Positions 1-9,852 of a stretch of DNA of 25,404 nt are shown one piece after another. The notes below the pieces were generated by a model that saw only the letters and a list, made by a program, of their open reading frames with translations, ran no database searches and was not told where the DNA came from. Within the stretch, counting starts at the first letter, position 1; every line of letters starts with the position of its first letter. The position numbers and the translations under genes are program-made. Source of the DNA: Sphaeroforma arctica JP610. Taxonomy: Eukaryota > Opisthokonta > Ichthyosporea > Ichthyophonida. Location: the NCBI RefSeq assembly GCF_001186125.1, contig NW_014039867.1, positions 4,396 through 29,799 on the forward strand, in the 5' to 3' direction.

Positions 1-778
1 GCTCGGAATCACACTGCGCAAGGCGATGTTTCTTGTTCAGCGTGTCGTATTTTGGTGGTGAAAATCATTAGCTTGATTAGACCTTTCATGCCACACATTT
101 ATTGTCCGATCATCTTCTCTCAACTCATTTACGATCGATCGCGAGAGGGAAAATATCATCTCGTGTCTATACGCATTGTGCAATATCCGGGCATTTGTCG
201 ACACTGTGGTATCCCGCCAGGGTGTACGTTCTCTGTGTATTAGACGGTTTCACTCTCGGATTAAAATCGTATACACAGATTAAAGTTCAATATCATAGCG
301 TATGTCTCTTATGTTTGTTTGTGCTCGATTATTCCATTGTAGGCAGGGCACAGTTGCGGAGACGTGGCTAGGAGGCATGGGCACCGACGGCTCGCCATCG
401 TGCTTGATAGGCTCAGAGGAGTAGATGTATGTGAACATATGAAACAATGTCTACCCAGTGTCGACTCAGCGCTCTATGCAGCACTGTGTCGGTGGAAATG
501 TCGTATGTGTGACACTGTCGCACGTACCGTTAGAGCGTCGTGTACTATCTGTCACATTTAAGTGTGTGATGGCGTCGCGTGCGTAGTGCCCACATTTGGG
601 TCTGTGTCTCTGCCCGTCTCCTGGTGTATTCTTTAGTTTCTGTTAAGCCGAGGGTCTCGATATAAGCTACTTCCATTTTTTTAACTTCCTAGGGTATTCA
701 GTTGTGTGTCAGTGTATCTGATGTGTATATGGGGTGTGTTTTGCCCTTATCTGTCAAGTATCAAACTGAAACTAAGTG

Positions 779-818
<40 letters not shown>

Positions 819-1126
819 ATATGTGTATATGTGTATATATGTATATATGTATACATATGTATATATATATAGCTCCTTAGAAACTTCCTTCATGTAGATG
901 TTGAATGCACATAACTTGTGAATTTAATCACTTCTGTGAGTCTAGCATTATGAATCTATCATACACTCATACTCATCTACGAACAGATAGAATCAGAATA
1001 TGGATTGAACACCTTATACACCTTATATACTATCTTATATGCTTCCAAATATATTGTGGGATGAGCTTACGTCCCATAAGGTTAAATCATAACGTGTACG
1101 TCTGGTCAACAATTGTCTCTTAACAG
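1..1126 (+). other. Upstream part of host gene: probable intron(s), no secure exon
   Basis: This stretch precedes a confident exon and ends in a good 3' splice site (CTCTTAACAG at 1117-1126), so at least its right part is intron. Two weak exon candidates are visible. One is a frame open from 1 to 243 (80 codons, no start within it). The other lies at about 347-420, after a GTAGGCAG acceptor-like string; it reads GTVAETWLGG in one frame and meets GTAGAT, a possible donor, at 420. Neither joins the next exon in a phase that keeps that exon's preferred frame, so I do not call them exons. A TG/TA microsatellite lies inside at 779-871. Confidence 0.4.
779..871. repeat. TG/TA microsatellite
   Basis: A run of alternating purine and pyrimidine bases: TA repeats, then an uninterrupted (TG)n block near 788-812, then mixed TATG/TATA units to 871. 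It sits in the probable intron. The apparent reading frame across it (VCVCVCVY-type protein) is a by-product of the repeat. Confidence 0.95.
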
Positions 1127-1308
1127 GTCAAGTCAGACGCCGAGGACGAAGACGAGAAGTCAACAAGCAGCAACATCAAACAAGAAACTACCGGCGAACA
1201 CCCAAGTGTTCAAAGCAGTTCACAGACACATACAAGCACAAGCACACTCACAGCCAACGAGCATACAGAAGCGCCTGAAAGGAAAGAACGCCCATCGCAG
1301 AAAAAGAG
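1127..1308 (+). CDS. Penultimate coding exon of a host nuclear protein (acidic, Ser/Thr-rich)
   Basis: The exon is bounded by TTAACAG on the left and AAAAAGAG/GTCAGT on the right. The chosen frame starts at 1127 in phase 0, runs 60 codons and leaves two bases (AG), which pair with the first base of the next exon to encode Arg. It begins VKSDAEDEDEKST, continues with NIKQETTGEHP and a Ser/Thr/His-rich linker, and ends in a basic ERPSQKKR. VKSD and IKQE both fit the psi-K-x-E/D SUMO-acceptor pattern, the first followed by an acidic tail as in negatively charged SUMO sites. A second frame is also open (SSQTPRTKTRSQ...), but after splicing it meets a stop about 160 bases into the next exon, whereas the acidic frame runs on to 2267. 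The protein is not recognised. Composition suggests a disordered tail of a chromatin or transcription protein; that is inference. Confidence 0.7.
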
Positions 1309-1364
1309 GTCAGTGGGATGCTTCGTACATGTATATATATCTAAGAGAGCTACGGGGGGCAATG

Positions 1365-1398
<34 letters not shown>

Positions 1399-1909
1399 TG
1401 GTAGGGGGGGGGGCGCATGGATGGCAATCTGGGCATTCTCAATTCAGAATGCCGTATCAAGACTCGCTTGCCAGACGTGTGTATCAGCACTTTGATTGAT
1501 AAGTTCATTCGAAGTATTTGCTTGTGCTTGTGATGGTCCAGCCACTTGTGCGAGTGAGCGTATTGTATATGGCAGGCCTGCGATCGACTTGTGTGTTCAT
1601 ATATCGTGATATACAAATTAAGTGCACTTGCCATGTTGGGTGGGTATGCACATATCACCACCTGTTACGAAGGCGTGCATTTGCGCAAAATCTACTTATC
1701 AAATCGAATTGATTGCAAGTGCACAACTACACGGCCGTGTGTGCGTAAATCAGTCCCACGACGACGACCACGCGTACGGGCATATGCATATAAGGAAGAT
1801 TGCACACCAACTGCGAAGCATGCCAGTACTTACGGGCGGGCTCAGGTTGCTCGAAACAGACATGTGCACGAATTTATGGATGAGTTGTACTGTTAATCTT
1901 TAAATTTAG
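1309..1909 (+). other. Intron with TA microsatellite
   Basis: The donor is GTCAGT at 1309 and the acceptor AAATTTAG ends at 1909. Splicing here joins two frames in matching phase (AG + G gives Arg) and makes one continuous basic run, QKKR followed by STKRR. The intron holds a (TA)n tract at 1363-1400 directly followed by a run of G at 1404-1412. Several open frames across it exist on both strands, but they are made by the repeat or lack coding-like composition. Confidence 0.7.
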
Positions 1910-2267
1910 GTCTACCAAACGCCGCGGAGATGATAGCGACGATATGCCTAATAGTAAGGCCAAGAAAAAACCCAAGGCAGTACGAAAACCCAAGGCAGCG
2001 GGCAACAAGGGACGGCATTCGCCTGAGAAGCCCGGGGGTGGCAGATCAACGGGGCCCAACAACGGGTTAAACCGCAAACGGTCACGAGTGAGACCTCGGG
2101 ACGGCCATAGCGCGTCCAGAAAATCAAGCACGATGAGTGGTGAGGAAATAAGGGAGAAGAAAAAGAAACCACCCGCCGTATCGTTTAATTACGACAGCCT
2201 ATTCGGCGGTGATGGAGGGAATAGTGAAGCGTCTATGACTATGAAGATACCCAAGCGCAAGATATGA
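1910..2267 (+). CDS. Terminal coding exon of the same host nuclear protein (Lys/Arg-rich C-terminus)
   Basis: Reading from the first full codon at 1911, the exon encodes STKRRGDDSDDMPNSKAKKK and then a strongly basic, Pro/Gly/Ser-rich tail ending MKIPKRKI before TGA at 2265-2267. KKR-STKRR across the splice junction and KAKKKPKAVRKPK look like monopartite or bipartite nuclear localisation signals. Near the end, after a Lys run (EKKKKPP), there is a short hydrophobic island, VSFNYDSLFGG, which stands out in otherwise disordered sequence and could be a docking motif. No catalytic domain is visible. The start of the gene lies upstream, probably outside the window. An internal ATG at 1944 is unlikely to be the true start because splicing extends the frame by about 70 codons. 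I do not recognise the protein. Confidence 0.75.
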
Positions 2268-2298
2268 CATATCTTGCAGTGGTTTGGCCTGGTGCAGA

Positions 2299-2304
2299 AA
2301 TAAA
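2299..2304 (+). terminator. Polyadenylation signal AATAAA
   Basis: A canonical AATAAA lies 32 bases after the stop codon of the terminal exon. A GT-rich stretch (GTTCGGGGTTCGTGTTT) follows about 20-35 bases downstream, a plausible downstream element. The short 3' UTR ends just before the satellite array. Confidence 0.65.
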
Positions 2305-2339
2305 TATACTCGCGCGGTCAACGGTTCGGGGTTCGTGTT

Positions 2340-5300
2340 TATATATACATTTGTGCTAAAGTGATCGATCTCTTTACTGGACAGTTACTTAATAATAATA
2401 TTGTGCTAAATTGATCGATCTCATCAATGAATACATACTTTGTTAAAGCTATTGTGCGAAATTGATCGATCTCTTTACTAGACAGTTACTTAATAATAAT
2501 AATGTGCGAAATTGATCGATCTCATCAATGAATACATACTTTGTTAAGCTATTGTGCTTGATTGATCGATCTCATTTTAATGGACACATACTCTATTAGA
2601 GCTATTGTGCTAGAGTATTCGATTTATGCAACAGACAGCTGCTTCAATTAAATACTTTTGTACTAAAACAGTTGATCTTTATAATGGACAGATACTTTTT
2701 TTAATAAAAGGCAAGCTACTTTGATAACATTATTATACTAAAGGAATCAGACACATTATTATCAAAAGCCACTTTATTCGTTCTATTGTGCAGAAGTAAT
2801 AGATCTCTATTGTGCAGAAGTGATGGATCTCTTTAAAAACTAATGGCTACGGTATTAGTATTATTGCGCTAAAATAGTTGTTCACTTTGATGATTAGCTA
2901 CTTTATTAATTATATTGAGCTAAAGTAATCGAACTCTTTAACAGACGGATAATACAATTGTGACAAGTACGATTTAATGACAATAATGTGATAAAGTAAT
3001 CGATCTCTTTAACAAACCGATACTTAAATAATACTATAGTGCTAAAGCAATCGATCTATTTAATTGAAAGATACTTAAATAATACAATTGTGTTAAAGCA
3101 ATCGATCTCTTTAAAATACTTCAATAATACTATCATGTTAATGCAATCGCTCTTTAATGGATAGTTAAAGTAATCGAACACTTTAATGGACAGCAACTTT
3201 ATTAATTCTGTTGTGCTAAAGTACTTGCTCTCTTTAATGGACAACTACTTTGTCAAAGCTATTGAGCTAAAGTAATCAATCACTTAATGAACAGATACTA
3301 TAATAAAGCTATTGTGATAAAGAATTCGATTTCTCTATAGATCAGCTACTATATTAATTCTATTGTGCTAAAGCAATCGATCTCTTTAAAGGCCATCTAC
3401 TCCGTTAACATTCATATGCTAAAGTAATCATCTATACCGATAATTTTATTGTGCTAAAGCAATCGAGATCTATAATGGACAGATACCATATCATTGCTAT
3501 TGTGCTAGAGTAATCGACCTCGTTAAACTGGACAAATACTTTGTCAAAGCTATTGAGCTAAAGTAATTGATCTCTTTAATGATCAGGAACTTTGTTAATT
3601 CGTTTGCGCTAGCTGTTGATCTCTTCGATGGACAAAGAATTAGTCAAAGCTATTGAGCTAAAGTAATCGATCTCTATACTACTTCATTGGTACTATTGTG
3701 TCAATATAATCGATCTCAAAAATAAACAGATTCTTTGTGAAGGCAATTGTGTGGTTAAGTAATAGAACTCTATAGTGGGTAGATACTATATTTATTATAT
3801 TGTGCTAAAGTAATCGATCTCTTGAATAGACAGATACCATATTAAAGCTATTGTGCGAAAGTAATCATTCTGTTCACTGAAGAGCTATTTTAATAATCAT
3901 ATTGTGCTAAAGTACTCGATTTCTTTAATAGTCAGGTCCTATATTAAAAGCTACTATGTTAGAGTAATCGATTTCTTCAATGGGCAGCTACTTTAATGAT
4001 ACTTTTGCGCTATAGTTATTTATCTCTCTAATGGACAGTTATTTCATTAAGGCTATTGTGGTTGAGTAATCAATCTCTTCATTGTGCATCTACTTTGAAA
4101 ATCACATCGTGCTAAAGCGATATATCTCTATAATCAACAGATATTATATCAATGTTATTGCGATAAAGTAATCGATATCTTTAATGGGCATATACTTAGT
4201 CAAAGCTATTACGCTAAAGTAACCAGGGTTTTTTTACTGGTCAGATACTTTTGTGATACAAATAGTGCTAAAGCATTAAATCTCCCTAATGGACAGATGT
4301 TTTATTAGGAAAAATTATTGTGCTAGAATAATCCATCGTTTTAATAACTGCATACTTCATTCAAGCTATTGTGTTAAAGTAATCGATCTCAATAACGGAT
4401 AGATACTTTAATAAAGCTATTGTGGTAGAGTTATCGGCCTCTTTAATGAAGGACTACTTTGATATCTCTACTGTGGTGAAGCAATCCATCTCCACAATGG
4501 ACATTAATTAAAGGTATTGTTCTAGAGTGTTCGATCTCTTCAATAGACAAGTACTTTAGAAGTATTAGATCTATTTAACGGACAGTTACATGTAAAATAC
4601 TATTGTACTTAAGTAATCGATATTCTTATTAAACAGCTACTTTATCAATGCTATTTTGCTAAAGTAATCGATACGTTGAGTGATCAGCTACTTGGCGAAA
4701 AAAACAATTGTGCTGAAGTATTCGATTCCTACAACGAACACAGACTTTTCGGAAGCTATTGTGCTAAAGTAATCGATCTTTTCAATGGCCAGCTTTTATA
4801 TTACCATCGTGCTAAAGTATTAGACCACTATAATGGACAAACCCAATAAACCCTAATATTCCAAAGTAATCGATATATTCAATGATCAGCTAGATTAAAA
4901 ATACAAGTTTGCTTAAGTATTCGATCTCTATGACGGAAATTTACTTTGTAAGTGTGCTTAAGTATAACGGGCATCTACTTTATTATGGCTATTGAGCTAA
5001 AGAAATCGATATCTTTATTGGTCAGCTACTTTCATAATACTATTGGATAATAAGTATTGGATCTCTATAATGGACTGCTAATTTATTGATACCAATGCAC
5101 TAAAAAATTCGATATCTTTATTGGACGGCTAAGTACTTTATTAATACTGTTGTAATAAAGTGACAGCTAAGTACTTTATTAATACTAATGTAATAAAGTG
5201 TACGATATCTTTAATGAACAGCTATTTTATCTATTATATTGTGCTAACGTAATCGATCTCTTTTTAATGGTCAGGTACTTGATTAAAGCTACTGCGCTAA

Positions 5301-6545
5301 AGTACTCTATTTCTTGATTAACAGCTACTTATTAATGTTATTGTGCTGAAGTCATAAATCAAACTATTGGATCTCTAAGATGGACATCTACTTTATTAAA
5401 ACTATTTGATTTGAAGTTATTGATCCCTTTATCAACTACTTTCACAGTACTATAGAATAATACTATTTTGCTAAAGAGATCGATCTCTACAACAATGGGC
5501 AACTACTTTAGGTGCCAAAGTAACCGGTCTCTATATAGGACACCTACTTTACTATTTTTATTGTCATAAAATAATATATCTCTTTAATGGTAAGCTACTG
5601 TCTTTCATAATACTATCTTTTCGTGGTCTCAGAAATTTGGGACCACGCGGCCAGGCTTTGTCAACCCGAAACCTTAAATTGTAAAACCTATTCCCTAGAC
5701 TGAATTCGGTATGGCCCAGGCCGGATCAAATTAATCTATTAAATGGACAGCTACTTTTAATAAGTTATATTGTGCTGAAGCAATTGATCTTTTTAATGGA
5801 CAGATACATTAACAAAGCAATTGGTACACTAGAGTGATTGGTGTCATATGTGGACAATTACTTCAATAGTGCTAAAGTAGTCGATATATTTAATGGTCAG
5901 CTACTGTCGTATCGTTATTGTGCTAAAGAATTTGATCTCTATAGTGGACTGCTACTTCATTAATTTTATTGTGTTAAAACCCTATCAATTCTATTGTGTT
6001 AAAGTATTTCATCACTTCAATGTTCATTTATTTTTTTAATACAATGGTGTTAAGTTACTCGATTTTTATATTAGGTATCTACTTGATTAATCCTAATACG
6101 CTATAGCAACCGATATCTTCAATGGTCAGCTACTTACATAATATTTTTGTCCTACAAGATTCGATCGTTAAAGGACAGCTACATGAGTAATACTATTGTG
6201 CAAATGCAATCGATCTCTATAATAGGTATCTGCTTTTTATTTCTATTGTGCGAAAGCAATCTATCTCTTCAATAGACAGATTCTTTAATAAATCTTTTGA
6301 GTTAAAGTAATAGATCCTTCTTTCATAATACTTTTGTGCTAAAGTGATCGATTTCTTTAGTGGACAGCGATTTTCATAATTATATTGCGCTAATATAATC
6401 AATATTGTTAATGAACAGATACTTCAACAAAACAATTGTTTTTAGAGTGATTGATGTCATCAATTGGCAGCTACTGTAATAACGCTAAAGTAATCAAACT
6501 CTTTAATGAACAGATACTTTATTTCAAAGCTATTGACCATAGAAA
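2340..6545. repeat. Degenerate satellite array, unit about 51 bases, roughly 80 copies
   Basis: The whole stretch consists of divergent copies of a unit close to ATTGTGCTAAAGTAATCGAT followed by CTCTTTAATGGACAGCTACT and a TTATTAA-type spacer. The ATCGAT core and the GCTAAAGTAAT and GGACAGCTACTTT blocks recur throughout. Unit length varies by several bases through small indels, and adjacent copies differ strongly, so the array is old and not recently homogenised. The first copies (2357-2560) are more alike, with an alternating pair of units (GATCGATCTCTTTACT / GATCGATCTCATCAATG) repeated twice, a local higher-order pattern. No ORF of note is present. One unrelated insert interrupts it near 5621-5728. 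Confidence 0.95.
5621..5728. other. Unique insert inside the satellite array with an inverted-repeat end
   Basis: About 108 bases that do not match the array and are visibly richer in G and C. It opens with a perfect 7-base inverted repeat, CGTGGTC (5622-5628) and GACCACG (5641-5647), around a 12-base centre. A second imperfect pair, CGGCCAGGC near 5648 and GCCCAGGCCG near 5714, lies towards its two sides. The array resumes with TAATCTATTAAATGGACAGC. It may be a small non-autonomous element or a scrap of unique DNA captured in the array. No target duplication is clear. Confidence 0.6.
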
Positions 6546-8005
6546 AACTTTAATATTTCTACATACGTTCATGGAGAACTCTTAGTTGACTTTTAAGACC
6601 CCCTCGACTATGTCTACCACTCTTTTTTCACCGCCACCATGATCATCGTTCTTTTTCATCGCCCCAACGCTAATTTCCCCTACTTCCTATACCTAGCTGA
6701 CACGCATTCGTTGCAACGATCGCCAAGTCCAATTTCCTCCGTCACTATGACAATCGCTACACAACTGTCACCTCTTCATATGCTAACACTAATTTTCACC
6801 CTCTTTCTATACCGAACACTAATTCTCATCTCTTTTTATACCGGACACCAATTTTCACCTCTTTCTATACCGAACACTAGTATTCACCTCTTCCTACACC
6901 CAGCCCTGTCGCTCACCTACACTATGCCCAGCTCTGTCCCTCAACGCCTCTATACTCAATATTATTTTTTACAGCCCCACAGACATTACTGGTTTATCAC
7001 TAATGATTATTTTTCATAATGCAGGACACATACTACATATTGTCATGCTATCAATCGCGTACGTCTACGTAGGGGTTGAATGATACAAATGATATAATAT
7101 ATTTCAAAATGCTGCAAAATTGATCGCTTATATTTAAGTTGTATAAACTTGAAAACCTGTATGCTTAAAGAGGATACAACAGATAACGATATATATTATT
7201 GACCTTGGAGACGACACGCCACCTCATAAAAAAAAAAAGTATGCGAGACCATAATTTGCGCATAATTTTTCACGTACATAAATTTATATAACAAATGCTC
7301 GAGAAATATTATTTAAAACTGATATTTACTGTTCGAGAAATCGAACCCCGCTCAGGGGCGATAAACTTATATTCAAGCCGATTATCGCACATAGTTTTCA
7401 CATACATATAATAGTATAAGACCCAGTCTGAACGATTAAAGCCATGTAACGTTAAAGTATAATATTAAAGTTAAAAAAGGGCCGACGTGCCTTGAAAGTT
7501 GCACTTTCCTTTTCACAGGTGGGGCCATAGGTGCTTTTTTTTTCACGTACTTTCTCTATAAATTTTACTCGGGACTATAGGTACGTAAATGACATCATAC
7601 CCCCTTTGACGGAGGATTTTTGTGACCTTTTGCGTACTTTAATCAGCGAGCGACGAATTTTTACCAAGTAAAGTTCTTTCAAAAGAACACAAAAATTGGA
7701 CAAATCCATTCGGCTATATCATTGGGTTAAGGCTGGCAAAAAAACGCCATAAAAATGGGTCGGCGAAAAATGATGTAGCAAAATTCAGGTCTGACCATGC
7801 CCAAACAGCCAATATTAGGACTATTGATGTCGAACGTGAGGGTCTCGCACAAATTTATACAATTGTGACAAAAACAAACAAATACACTATTTGTATACAC
7901 ACAACGTTAAACATAAATAGTCTATATATACACACACGATGCTGGGAGGACACCGGAAACTCTCTCTGACTTCGAAGAGGAGTTCATAAGAGAAGATGTC
8001 TATGA
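6546..8005. other. AT-rich DNA without a supported gene
   Basis: After the array the sequence turns pyrimidine-rich on the + strand (6600-6980) and then generally AT-rich. A frame at 6639-7019 exists but is driven by a Ser/Leu/Thr-coding pyrimidine minisatellite. From about 7200 to 7900 there are short direct echoes (TGCGAGACC, CATAATTTTTCACGTACATA, TTTTCACATACATATAATA) suggesting an old degraded repeat, but no boundaries or terminal repeats could be fixed. No RNA gene was recognised. Confidence 0.6.
6787..6901. repeat. Pyrimidine-rich minisatellite, unit 29-30 bases, four copies
   Basis: Four tandem copies of a unit like CACTAATTTTCACC plus TCTTTCTATACCGAA start at 6787, 6817, 6846 and 6875. 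The last is shortened and diverged. Weaker echoes (CGCTAATTTCCCC) occur upstream near 6669. Unit lengths of 30, 29, 29 and 27 do not keep a reading frame, which argues against a protein repeat. Confidence 0.8.
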
Positions 8006-8371
8006 AAAGAAAAAAGTCAGAACTACATATTTGACGTTGAACTGAAGTACACACGCTTTGGTATAGATGTAAAGATCGATGATTGTTGGTGGATATATGC
8101 GTACCAATACGAAGTAGAACCTACGGGTAATTGGGCCGAATATTGGGATGAAGGACTGGGCGTATATCAAACCAAAAGAAAGATTGAAAGGGTAGGTACG
8201 GTTTGTGCTGAGCAATTGATCGTAGAGACTTACATCTTCCTCTTCAATGAGGGTGACACTGCCATAATCCTATCCAACTTCATCATCGCGTGTGATAGGA
8301 ATGAACTTTCCTCCACTACCCTTCAGATCATGTTTGCTCCCTGTAAGATGTCGCGCACGCTTGGGCATTGA
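8006..8371 (+). CDS. Unassigned open frame, protein-like composition, no start codon near its beginning
   Basis: A stop-free frame of 121 codons with no ATG until near its end. It reads NYIFDVELKYTRFGIDVKID, then a Trp/Tyr-rich part with DDCWWIYAYQYEVEPTGNWA and EYWDEGLG, a basic KRKIERV, and a mixed hydrophobic C-terminal half ending SRTLGH. The mix of W, Y, D, E and K is typical of folded protein and unlike the AT-rich surroundings. A separate acidic open stretch (TLSDFEEEFIREDVYEKK) lies just upstream in another frame. It may be an internal exon or a gene relic. No splice sites fix its ends, and coding-like composition fades by about 8640. I do not recognise the family. The opposite-strand frame 8000-8215 is its shadow. 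Confidence 0.4.
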   Translation, partial: KEKSQNYIFDVELKYTRFGIDVKIDDCWWIYAYQYEVEPTGNWAEYWDEGLGVYQTKRKIERVGTVCAEQLIVETYIFLFNEGDTAIILSNFIIACDRNELSSTTLQIMFAPCKMSRTLGH

Positions 8372-9850
8372 CTACATACTGATAATCTGACTTCCAAAGT
8401 TATCAACAATCAACTTTGTACATTTTTTTCTCGTTCTGATATTGCCTGTCAGCCGTCAGTGACTGGCCTGTCATCAGTGAATCAATTTCGAGCTTTTGGC
8501 TTGCACGCGGAAAGTGTAACAAGCCGCATATGGCCCAGATACCGCAGTACCAGCACTATAGGGACATTTATAGTACAGTCCCTAAAACGGCAAAAATTCC
8601 CAACATGTGAAAAAAAATTAATTTTAGGAGACACATGAAAATTTTGTCCGAGTGATTTTGTTCCCATGGAAATTTGAAGCACTTTGCCGCCATAAAATGT
8701 TCGAATTGATATAATATTCGAGGTGCTGTGGTCATCCATGGGCTCTAAATTACGTCAAACTATACGCGAGTGCACCATAGTAGCCAGGTAGTAACCCTAG
8801 TGGTTGATAATGTGTGACCCATAGTAAACTCTAGAATCCATTGGGTCTCGCATCCACCAAGTCTGTAATTTTACAAGATAAATACGATTTATGTCAGTTA
8901 GAGCCCTTCAATATCTTGGTATGCCTCTGTCAGTTCAGAGCCTCATTGGATTGATATACATTCTTCGCTGTCAGAACTGAAATCCAGTGGTGCTTCTGGA
9001 CTGTTTTTTTTTAATGTAAGCTGTGTTATGTGGTCTAGGAGATGATTATGTCATCGGCACCGGCATTCTGAACTATGCAGTCGTGATACACACATATATA
9101 GTATCATAACCATTACAGTACATATAGATTGTATTATTATCGTGCACACACATATACGTAAACGTGGTAGTATATTGTTAATAGACCTAGCGTTGAGATT
9201 TTGAACGACAATCTCATATTTGGGGACGCAGCCCCTTGTGTGGATGTGTAGAAATACGGCCTCCGGTCAGTCTAAAATATCAAGATCAAATGAGATAACA
9301 CATTGGTTATTATTTTTATTTAAGATAATTTAATACAAGTTTTTTTCTTCTTCCAAAATTTCCAAAGTGTTCTAAATTCACTTTTGATGGCTCCAATAGC
9401 CTGAGTATTTGGTATGACTCATTTAATTGGACCTATTTGAGACAATAGTAGATGTAGAATATTATGAACTAAATTTTATAATCTCTGAACTACTACTTAC
9501 AGGTTTTGGTCTTCCCGTCAATCTCCAAAATCCAATAAGTTTTTTTCTTTTTTAACTTTTCTTCAGATGGAACTTTATTTATATTAGCGAATGTATTAAC
9601 TTGACTTACGTTCTTATGTCTATCTACAAATTAGACATGTGGTCATGAACACTTAGTACTTCTAGTGAAAAGTATTCGATAAAGAACAGCTAGAGGTACG
9701 TCCTGTGTGACCGAGGATATTAAGGCTCTGACCAAGAGGTAGTCCCGATCATTCTTGCACAAGCTACCACTGCTAAATCCTAACTGACTTAAATTGTATC
9801 TTGGTTTATATAACATAGTTTAAAACATAGAAATATCTATCGAAGTTTAC
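8372..9850. other. No supported gene; AT-rich with TA/CA tracts
   Basis: Open frames here are short or are shadows, for example a - strand frame at 8482-8739 without recognisable motifs. CACATATATA-type tracts occur near 9090-9160 and T-rich runs at 9300-9560. No RNA gene, terminal repeat or regulatory site could be supported. Coding-like composition begins again at about 9853 after a TTTACAG string that resembles a 3' splice site. Confidence 0.6.
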
Positions 9851-9852
9851 AG

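Noticed and set aside
706-897. Open frame with a VCVCVCVYVYVY protein
   Set aside because: Produced by the TG/TA microsatellite; no coding composition outside it.
1350-1661. - strand frame of 103 codons across the intron
   Set aside because: Its C-terminal part is the TA repeat (IYIYIYIY) and the rest has no recognisable motif; it lies in an intron of the opposite-strand gene.
1874-2172. - strand frames opposite the terminal exon
   Set aside because: Shadows of a GC-rich basic coding exon; the + strand frame has splice support and a polyadenylation signal.
3056-3244. - strand frame in the satellite, and the similar one at 6217-6402
   Set aside because: Low-complexity Ile/Lys/Phe/Asn translation of satellite units; not genes.
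2340-6545. CRISPR-like array
   Set aside because: Repeats are degenerate along the whole unit, without alternating constant repeats and unique spacers, and the genome is eukaryotic.
6639-7019. 126-codon + strand frame rich in Leu/Ser/Thr
   Set aside because: Driven by a pyrimidine-rich minisatellite whose unit lengths do not keep frame.
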